From Rhynchopus sp. YZ270_cl-10 (lineage: Eukaryota > Euglenozoa > Diplonemea > Diplonemida > Diplonemidae): DNA of 64,000 bases. Where the stretch lies: contig OZ037892.1 in the NCBI GenBank assembly GCA_964035575.1, forward strand, positions 1,054,001-1,118,000. Reading direction: 5' to 3'. Position numbers and translations under genes: made by a program. The notes under the pieces were generated by a model. It had not been told where the DNA came from, did no database searches, and saw only the letters and a program-made list of their open reading frames with translations. Position 1 is the stretch's first letter. Each line of letters begins with the position of its first letter. This document shows positions 33,101 through 41,072 of this stretch, piece after piece.

Positions 33101-33765
33101 AGGTGAAGAAGCAGAAGCAGCGGCAGGCGTGGTGCGAGCAGAACCATGTGTCGTACAAGAACCTGAACGACGCGTTGGACCTGCGCAAGCAGCTGTCGCA
33201 GCTGCTCGTGTCTGAGGAGGGCAGCATCGACCTCTATGCCTCTGTTGCGGACGAGGAGGAGGTCACCGCCGACAAGCATGCCGAGAAGACAGCGCTGCTC
33301 GCAGTCATCAACGCGCCACCCAAGGCGCTCTCCCTCGAAGGCCGTATCGTCGTCATGCAGCTGATCGTGTCTGGTCTCATCGACAACGTGGCTCGCATCG
33401 CACAACCGGATGAATGCGAGGCACGCAAAATCCGCGTGCAGTCAGGAAAGCGTGCTGCCTACATCCAGGTATTGTTACAGTATTGTGATTTTTTTGTGTG
33501 AAAAATGAAACCCTTTTTATGTTTTCTCGTTTTATGGCAAGATTTATAAGACAATGAAAAGACAAATGATCCCACAACAAAAAAAAATCAGGTTTTGTCG
33601 AAGGAGATCGTTTACATCCACCCCACATCCACCGTGGATGCTCCTGAGTGGGTTGTCTACACGTCGCTGCAGACTTCTGCAGGCAAGCAGGAGAAGACAA
33701 CGATGAAGGGTGTCACAGCCGTGCGCAAGGAGTGGCTCGAGCAGCTCGGTTGGACTGGTGTCTAG
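30137..33765 (+). CDS. DHX37: DEAH-box RNA helicase, DHX37/Dhr1 (Ecm16) type (4 exons)
   Basis: Spliced protein of 1095 residues. Exons: 30137-32511, 32665-32944, 33010-33468, 33592-33765. A basic Lys/Arg-rich N-terminus (1-150) precedes the helicase core: motif I GETGSGKTTQ (about 215), motif II DEAHERS (about 317), motif III MSATL (about 360), TNIAETSLTIPGIKYVVDSG (about 650) and QRAGRAGRTAPGH (about 697). QVIMVEARQFPVVKHF and LPPGGILVF after motif III, and a long acidic insert (about 540-580) inside the second RecA domain, are marks of the DHX37/Dhr1 branch. So are SRFPILPRYAKMLVLAK and the final YMKG/MKGV-type OB segment (MKGVTAVRKEWLEQL). The known role of the family is release of U3 snoRNA from pre-18S rRNA in the nucleolar small-subunit processome. 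The first intron is 153 bp, a multiple of three without stops, so unspliced RNA would still read through. Confidence 0.9.
32512..32664 (+). repeat. Intron of the helicase gene carrying the dispersed repeat block
   Basis: A 153-bp phase-2 intron, GTATGTCG donor, ACCACAG acceptor. Splicing restores SSLGEAVSRFPILPRYAK, as in DHX37. Its 3' half has AGTGGAGATTGCAAAATTG then TGGCAACA, matching 9030-9182 and 23084-23165. Confidence 0.8.
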
Positions 33766-34181
33766 GGCGATGCTTTTTTGTGTTATTTTTTTTGCTTCTT
33801 CGGCATCTGTGCCCAATGTACAGTGAGGCGTTAGCACTTTTCAACCTCTCTTTTTTAGTGACCCAACGCATAGGAGACGTTTTACGGTCATCTTACCAAC
33901 CTTTTCTCTCTCGGCGGGCACTCAAATGGAAATTAGTCACAAAATCAGAATCCGTTCCTACAAAAAATATACAGGAAACAGGAGCCTTTTTTTTTTCGGT
34001 CAACAACATTTTTTTCAAATATTTCAATCAACACCTTTTTCATCAAACGAGGAAATCCAGAAGCCACAAAAAACACTGATACATATTTCCCCCCTTTTCC
34101 TCCTCCTCGTCTTCCTACCTATACCCCTCGATCTACCCCTCCATCCAACACATCATCAACTGCAACAGAAGGCACACAAAG
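33766..34181. other. Short intergenic region with two hairpins
   Basis: Holds two adjacent hairpin-family copies within 140 bp after the helicase stop, then an AT-rich leader for the nucleoporin gene. Confidence 0.6.
33809..33902 (+). other. Two dispersed hairpins in tandem
   Basis: First: GTGCCC...ACAGTGAGGCGT...AGCAC with tail TTTTCAACCTCTC. Second: AACG-CATAGGAGA-CGTT with tail GGTCATCTTACCAACC. Both lie just downstream of the helicase stop codon, a likely 3' UTR position. Confidence 0.6.
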
Positions 34182-36430
34182 ATGACGTTTGGTGGAGGTT
34201 TTGGTGGCGGGGTTGCTGCACAAGCCCCATACGGAGGGTTTGGAGGTGGAGGCGGTGGGTTTGGCGGTGGTGGCTTCGGTGGAGGAGGCTTTGGCCAGCA
34301 GCAACCGCAGAACGGCTTCGGCGGGAACACAGGGTTTGGGCAGCAAGGTGGGTTTGGCCAGCAGCAGCAACAACAACAACAACCTGGATTTGGCCAACAA
34401 AGCGGGTTTGGACAGACCTCAGGGTTTAACCAAGGTGCAGGCGGCTTTGGAGGCCAACAGCAGAATGCATTTGGAAACACCGGTTTCGGTCAACAACAAC
34501 AGCCTGGGTTTGGCCAACAAAGCGGGTTTGGGCAAGGCTTCGGTGGTGGGTTTGGGGGCCAGCAGGCAGGGTCCTTCACAGCACCGAGCAGTGGGTTTGG
34601 TCAACAGCAACAACAACAACCTGGCTTTGGCCAGCAAAGCGGGTTTGGCCAACAGAGTGGCTTTGGCCAAGGTGGGTTTGGCCAGCAGAAGTTCGGTGGA
34701 AACACAGGGTTTGGGCAGCAAGGCGCAACGCCGTTTGGGAGTACGACGGGAGCGGGTTTTGGCCAGAGTGGTTTTGGGCAACAAACCGGGTTTGGCCAGC
34801 AACAGCAAAATGGGTTTGGCGGAGGCGGGTTCCGTGCTGGGTTTGGCCAGCAGGCAGGGCCCTCTTTCACAGCCCCTTCAGGCGGGTTTGGCCAACAGAG
34901 TGGCTTTGGGGGAGGCCAACAGAGCGGGTTTGGCCAGAAGTTTGGACAGTCTGGAGGTTTTGGTAGTGGCTTTGGCCAACAACAGCAAGGCTTTGGGAGG
35001 GCTTCTGGTGGAGGATTCGGGTCTACAGGCTTTGGTCAGTCCACAGGCTTTGGGCAGTCTGCAGGTGGATTTGGCGGGGGTGGGTTTGGTAGTGGCTTTG
35101 GCCAATCTACCGGAGGGTTTGGTGCGAGCACAGGAGGCTTTGGTGGCGGCGGCTTCGGCCAGAGCTCTGCAGCAGGCTTTGGTGGCTTCACGCAGTCTGG
35201 AAGTGGCTTTGGCGGGGGTGGGTTTGGCAAACCCGCATTTGGTGCGTCTGGTACCGGCTTCGGAGCGACTGGTACAGGATTCGGGGGAGGTGGCTTCACT
35301 GCCTCGAGTACAGGTGGCTTCGGTGGAGGAGGCTTCGCAGCACAACAGGCACAGCCCCAGGTCGACCCACGCATCCTGCACATTGAGAAGATGAACGCAG
35401 ACTATCTCTCACATGTCTCGCAGAACCCATACGGGATGGACTTCAACGAGCCTACCGGTGCTATTGAGACCCGCCTCACGTCGACTGACAATACTCAGAA
35501 GGTATGCTTTTGATAATACTGATATAACCCTTAAAGGTGTTCTGAAGAGCATTCCTGTAAGGGATTCTCCGTATTCCCAACCTGCTTGCACAATACATTT
35601 CTATCTCAGAACCAACGCTGCCCGCCCCTCCGTGTTAAGCACAACCCGACAAAGCCCAGCAAAAAGGACACACAAGAGAACAACCTCAGCACCCCATCAG
35701 GTATACCTCTCTCCCCCCCAAGGCAACACAACACGATAGGGCCATATTCTATGCAAGAATTACCAGGCATCCAACACAACACAACAGGTCTTCCCACATC
35801 GTCGCCGTTCATGTCGCCTGCACCGACACCTACACCTGCACCGCATAGGGAGGAGATAGTGAAGGAGGAAGCATCCCCCGCAAAGGACGTGAACATCACA
35901 GTGAAGAGCAGCGACTACGTGGTACGCCCAGCGGTAGAGGACCTTCTGCGCCTGGGGTACGCAGACCTCGCTGCATTCCATGGGTTTGAAGTAGAGATCC
36001 CGGGGCGTCTTACTGTCAGGTATGGTGAGCCGTGTCTCTCTCTCTTATCACCCTGCTAGCTCCTCCTAGGTTCTCATTGGTCATCTTATACCCTTCTTTT
36101 GTGGACAAAAATAGTACTGCAACTCCCCCACCACCCCCTCTCAGGTTTCTCGAGCCAGTAGACCTGACCGCCCTCAACCACCCCATCGACGAAATCCTCT
36201 TCCTCAACTCCGATGACGAGGTGTGTCTCTACGAGAACATCCCCGAGCCTCCACCAGGGAAGGGGCTCAACGTGCGCATGCAAGTGACACTGATCTACAG
36301 CGAGGCAAAGCGAGGCTCCATAGAAGAGTCCCAGCTGAAGGAGTTGGAACAGAGCGTGCCAGGCTTCAGACATGTCAGTTACAACAAAACGTCTGGCCGG
36401 CAAGTTTATGAATATTCTCCGCAACGTTAA
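34182..36430 (+). CDS. NUP98: FG nucleoporin, Nup98-like, with a shortened autoproteolytic domain (3-4 exons)
   Basis: Exons: 34182-35501, 35610-36019, 36145-36430; 671 residues. A further 66-bp intron (35701-35766, GTATAC to TTACCAG) is possible and would remove 22 residues in frame. Residues 1-390 are almost pure FG and GFG repeats with Q-rich spacers (GFGQQ, GGGGFG), the phase-forming pore barrier. From about residue 545 the sequence matches the Nup98 autoproteolytic domain: VVRPAVEDLLRLG, FEVEIPGRLTVRFLEPVDLT, EVCLYENIPEPPPGKGLN, ending GRQVYEYSPQR. In family members this strand is followed by about eight residues and the HFS cleavage site; here the protein stops first, so self-cleavage is not expected. 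Known role: anchoring of the barrier at the nuclear pore and mRNA export. Confidence 0.85.
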
Positions 36431-36650
36431 AGGGAAGGTTTTTTGGGATAATTCTGTGCAGCTTTCTTTTTTCCCTTTTACAAGCAAAATGCAGAAAAAC
36501 GCACGGTTTTCAAAAGGGGGTGGGAGGATGTGATTTGTGCGAAAAAGAAAACAGTCGTTTTTTATCGATCCTAGTTTAAGAACAGGGGGGGTCAGACCAA
36601 GGGTTTTTTTCTTGGTGTCTCGAGTCTCGGCCACAATTTTCAGATGAATG

Positions 36651-36690
36651 TTATGAGGCATAATCATCTTGCAATTTTTTTCCCTTGTTT
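36651..36690 (+). other. Dispersed hairpin
   Basis: Stem TTATG/CATAA, short loop AGG, tail TCATCTTGCAATTTTTTTCC. Confidence 0.55.
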
Positions 36691-36703
36691 TGTTTGAAGG
36701 TGA

Positions 36704-36745
36704 CTAAGCATCGTGGCTTAGGATGATCTAGCCAACTTCTCGTTG
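36704..36745 (+). other. Dispersed hairpin
   Basis: Stem CTAAGC/GCTTAG as at 16169, different loop ATCGTG, tail GATCTAGCCAACTTCTC. Confidence 0.6.
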
Positions 36746-37229
36746 ATTGGGGATGGCACAGTAACGTAGCAACCCCTAGGTCTTTGAAGGACCTGATGTA
36801 TAGACGAATCTGTCTTTTTGTAACATAGGTGAGTTGATTCTAGTACAAAAAGGAATTTGTTGGGTGTAGCTGCCAAGTGAAGGCTTGTCAATGGCTGTAC
36901 TAATGCAACAAATTATCAAAAAAAGAATCAAAAATTAATAAGGGGCGACAGCGGGCAACTGTTGTACTCAGCAAAAAAAATATACACATTCTTCAGCTTT
37001 TTTGGGTAGCCTTTTTTAGGTTCTAGAAAATTGTTGGAAAAAAAAAAGCAAAAAAAGACTACCTGTTGCTTTTCCTTCGGTCAGGTAACCACTTTGTTTC
37101 AATACTGTTCTAAAAAAAAATTTTTTTGTTGCATTTTTTTTTCTTGTAACTTGGCACCAGGGCTATCGGTAAGAGATATGAAATATGATCGCCTTTTTTA
37201 AATTTTTTTTTTTTTTTTTTTTTTTTTTT

Positions 37230-37356
37230 ACCAGGCCAAATATGATCAGAGATGCCCCGCCAACGTGCGGAGCCGAAAGCTCGGAATGGGTTTACCAGGC
37301 CACATATGAACGGAGATGCCCCGCCAACGTGCGGAGCCGAAAGCTCGGAATGGGTT
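37230..37356 (+). repeat. Two-hairpin module, tandem copies 1 and 2
   Basis: About 64-bp units containing GATGCCCCGCCAACGTGCGG then GAGCCGAAAGCTCGGAATGG. CCGC...GCGG and CCGA-AAGC-TCGG can each form a hairpin. A third copy is at 38625-38690. Confidence 0.85.
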
Positions 37357-37560
37357 TTTGCCGCTGTACACTGTAGTATACTACCTGAACTGAGTATGTG
37401 TATATGTCCGAGCCTCGACCAACACGGACATATGCACGGGGGGGCGTAGGTATTTGGTGTTGTTCATTTACCCTACCACTTTCCGCAATCGATCCGGAAA
37501 TGCAATTGGGCTCAATTTCGGGTATTTTAGGATGACGACAAAAGTGGGCGTACCCCCTTG

Positions 37561-37873
37561 TTTAAAGTTTAATGTACACCTTCTAAATTTTTTCCGCTCG
37601 CTACGCTCGCGGAGGTACACCTTCAATTTTTTCCCCGCTCGCTTCGCTCGCGGAAGTACACCTTAAAAATTTTCCGCTCGCTACGCTCGCGGGTACACCT
37701 TAAAATATTTTCCCGCTCGCTGCGCTCGCGGCGGTACACCTTCAAAAAATTTTCCGCTCGCTACGCTCGCGGAGGTACACCTTCAATTTTTTTCCCGCTC
37801 GCTTCGCTCGCGGAAGTACACCTTAAAAATTTTCCGCTCGCTACGCTCGCAGAGGTACACCTTAAACTTTAAA
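37561..37873. repeat. Seven-unit CGCTCGCTACGCTCGCGG array with inverted ends
   Basis: Units of 37-42 bp, each GTACACCTT, an AT-rich spacer, then CCGCTCGCTNCGCTCGCGG. Units 1-3 match units 5-7 in spacer and core variant (TACG, TTCG, TACG), with a TGCG unit between: a higher-order repeat. The array is enclosed by TTTAAAGTTTAA and TTAAACTTTAAA. Confidence 0.9.
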
Positions 37874-38624
37874 TTTTTGTTAACCCCTTAGACCCCAAGC
37901 CGTTTTTTGGACCCACTCAGAGATTACGCTCCACGTGTGGAACGTATGGAAATCCATACGTGAATTGTTTTTGAAAATGTGGAATCCATACGTGTCCATA
38001 CTTAGGTAATTTGGGTTTTGGATTGGGGCTGGGGTGGGGTAGGTGAGGGGTGGGGCTCCGCCCCCACCTCTCACCTACCCCCTACAGAATCCTATTTGTA
38101 GGAGACAATTTTCTATTTTTCCGGAAAAGGAGCGTGCAGCATGGCGAAAGAAAAAAAGTAGCGTACCGTGCGCCTGCGGCGCTAGATTGCAGTACACCCT
38201 TCCCGTGACATAGTAGGCAATTTTAATCGCAATTTTTAGAAATGTTGCGTACCGTGGCTCGCCAGTGCCATGACTGATGATTTCTCCAGTTCTTCGAACT
38301 TTCACAGCCCTTCTCAACTAACTTTGCCAGGGAGAGCGCGCGCGAAGCGCGAATTGTTTTTGCTTAGAATTGTACGTGTTGAAAACCCATACGTACTTTT
38401 TTTTATTTTTGGGGGGGCTGCGTAATCCCTGGACCCACTTTTGAGTTTTGGTTTTTGGGACTTTCCAACCGGTAAAGGCAAATGTTTGATCGTACCTGGC
38501 CGCAATTGAAAGATTTTGAACACGGCTTTCAATTCCATTTTTTAAGTACCTATCCCCCCCGTGGATATGTCCGGACCCATTTTGATGTGTTTTTGCCCGG
38601 CACTTTCCTGAAAATTTTCCGGAC

Positions 38625-38690
38625 ACATCCACATATGAGGGGAGATGCCCCGCCAACGTGCGGGGCCGAAAGCTCGGAATGGGTTTTTGC
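38625..38690 (+). repeat. Two-hairpin module, copy 3
   Basis: GCCCCGCCAACGTGCGGGGC forms a perfect 7-bp stem here, where copies 1-2 have GCGGAGC; followed again by CCGAAAGCTCGGAATGGG. Confidence 0.85.
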
Positions 38691-39325
38691 CCGTAAACTC
38701 GTGTTTTTTTTTTTTTTTTTGAAATATGATCAGGCTCTCCGCTAGGATTTCCGATTTTGAAAATATTCTGTTGATGGTCCACGTTGGTGGGGTACATGCT
38801 TGCACCGCAGGCGCACGGTACGCAACTTTTTTTTTTACCAACGCCCGATTTTGACTTTTTTGGGACGTTTGAGCACTCACCTCTCCATATCTTCTTCTCC
38901 TGAGATTTTTTGACAGGTAGAACGGGTCTGAACCACTCAGCAGAACTTTTTTTTTTTTTCTTTTTTTCCCCATTTTCAAAAAGTTCTGTTGACAATCAAC
39001 AGAACTTTCGTACCTAGCGGAGTGCCTGAATATGATTTTGAAATATGAAATATGATATATGATGCCCCCCAAAACCCCTTCTTACCGATAGCCCTGACTT
39101 GGCACGAAGAGGGTAGGTGTAACTTATTATACTTTTTCTCTTTTATTTGGGGGTTTTTTTCGACAACCCGCCTGCGCATCGCCCTAACGGTGAGGCATGT
39201 GCACTTGCACTGTCTCATTTCACATACTCCACCACCGGCCTTTTTCTGGCAAGGTATGAGGGGGTAAGAGGGGGGATGGCAGAGGGCTTTGTAATCTAAC
39301 AACACATAGAACCAAAAAAAAAAAA

Positions 39326-40917
39326 GGGGGAAACGACAATGTGGACTCTAAAAATGTGGATTACGACAATGTGGATTAATAATCCACATTGTCGCATAAT
39401 CCACATTGTCGTAATCCACATTGTCGCATAATCCGGATTCTTGATTTTTTGCCTTCTTGGTACCCAGGTACCCAGGTACCCAGGTACCCAGGTACCAGGT
39501 CCAGGTCCAGGTACCCAGGAACAGGAAAAAAGTCGTGAAAGAGCAACCACAGCTCCACATGACAAACACAAAAGTGTCCAGTCACGTGGGGCATTCATGC
39601 ACTGAGGAGATAATGATCCAACAATTTACAAGAAAGATTACTTAACCTACTGCTGGAAATTGCCAGGTCGTAGTAACACACAAAGTGTGCCTCCGTTCGG
39701 GAAGACCGGATATTCTAGAGACCAAAAAGGCCTCAAGAATATCTTCCGGTAGTCAAGGTAGAACCGAGTGAACGGCCCAAGACCCCCGTGGAGAAGTTAA
39801 ATGTTGTAATGCTATCAAGTAGAAACTGCGAACACTGTCTTACCCTCCTCAATGCATGGTGGTTGATGTCTTCCACAACAAATTTCCTGTACCCAGGTAC
39901 CCAGGTTCCCAGACCCACGCAGTACCACGTCGCAGTACTACGCAAAATTTACCACCAGACCCTGTCTTCGTGCACCTGAAGTACAACGCCGCAGACAGGC
40001 CAAACATGCGTTGGACTCAGAGGAATGCCCGCTGTGCAGGTATCATGAGAACCAACTCCCAGCAACAAGGGGCGCCTTTTGGCGGGCGTTGTTGAGGGTG
40101 TTTGGGGTGCAAAGTTTTCCACAATTTTGATGCGCGTACAGAAGTGTTATCTTGTTCTTTCATCTCTAAGAAATGTAAATGTCAATCGCGTTTAACTACC
40201 ACTAGGGCTTGTTCAGTGAACCCACGAGGGGTCGAAGGGGGTTGGTTATCCCGTATCTATCAAAGGTTGTGTCGACCAGGCTAAACCACTATGTTACGCT
40301 GTACGTTGTTAAATCCGAAGAAATAACACTTTAGCAGCCGCAGGAAGTTTGCTAAAAAGAGTGCCTCACGCTACACAAACCACCACCCGCGATTGACTTA
40401 GATGTTATAACAAAGAGAATTCAGAACAAAACAACACCCTGCCCCATACACACTAAATTGTCATACTTCAAGAGCATGCCTGGGCCAAAATTACTATGAC
40501 GAAAAGGCAACAAGACCACCCACAAGGAGTGTGAATTGTGCACTGGTTTTCTGGGGGAACAAACAATATTTTCTTGCGTCTAGTCCTCCGTAAGTAGAGG
40601 ACAGACTTTCCGGAAGGTTTCCAAAGTCGAATTTCTTGCACTAGCTATGCTCCCTGGGTTAATGGCAATAGCAGTGACTGACAGAGTGTTCCCACCCCTC
40701 TGGCGGAAACCCTGTGTGACCAAAAAAATTTTCGAGAGTCTAGTTATTACAGAGGCTCACCTTAGAAGGCAAAAAATCAAGAATCCGGATTATGCGACAA
40801 TGTGGATTATTTTTTGCGACAATGTGGATTACGACAATGTGGATTATGCGACAATGTGGATTATTAATCCACATTGTCGTAATCCACATTTTTAGAGTCC
40901 ACATTGTCGTTTCCCCC
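39326..40917. mobile_element. 1.59-kb inverted-repeat element (element D)
   Basis: Ends are long inverted repeats, left 39326-39457 and right 40764-40917, starting GGGGGAAACGACAATGTGG. The right one has an extra 22-bp unit. They are built from GACAATGTGGATTA units and their reverse complements. The flanks are A-runs, so a target duplication of A's is possible but unprovable. The interior is a CCCAGGTA array plus the core repeat (39521-40700). The termini share nothing with those of the 17.9-kb element, which carries the same core. Confidence 0.9.
39521..40700 (+). repeat. Core repeat, copy D
   Basis: Almost identical to 18181-19401 in the same orientation; it lacks about 36 bp near its position 400. 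Confidence 0.93.
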
Positions 40918-41072
40918 AAAAAAAAATAGCTCTCCTAGAGCACACCTGCCCCCACATGGTGAACAATGTGATACGAATAAACGAATTAAAACGAACCGCG
41001 TATTCCCCCGATTTCTCTAAAAAACACACCCATATCACCCCCTCTACCCCCATTCTCCCAGACGCAATAAAT

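Larger units (their letters stand above)
36431..37157. other. Intergenic DNA with hairpins
   Basis: Contains two hairpin-family copies (36651 and 36704) and AT-rich DNA. No gene. Confidence 0.6.
37158..39096. mobile_element. hAT-like non-autonomous element H3, 1.94 kb
   Basis: Perfect 17-bp inverted termini CAGGGCTATCGGTAAGA and TCTTACCGATAGCCCTG, flanked by the perfect direct repeat ACTTGGCAC (37149-37157 and 39097-39105). Nine bases is one longer than the usual hAT duplication; eight would fit if one terminal base is assigned differently. It contains the CGCTCGC array with its own inverted ends, three copies of a two-hairpin module, and a block (38.1-38.3 kb, reversed) homologous to H2. 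ATATGAAATATGAT repeats lie near both ends. No transposase. Confidence 0.85.

Noticed and set aside
34189-35394. Alternative forward frame within the nucleoporin gene
   Set aside because: Follows from the GGN-TTT-GGN repeat; the FG frame matches Nup98 and joins the C-terminal domain through good splice sites.
37230-37356. Hammerhead ribozyme
   Set aside because: The module has CCGAAAG but no CTGATGA core or closing stem; kept only as a two-hairpin repeat.
37561-37873. CRISPR array
   Set aside because: Spacers are short, AT-rich and repeated among units, and the context is eukaryotic.
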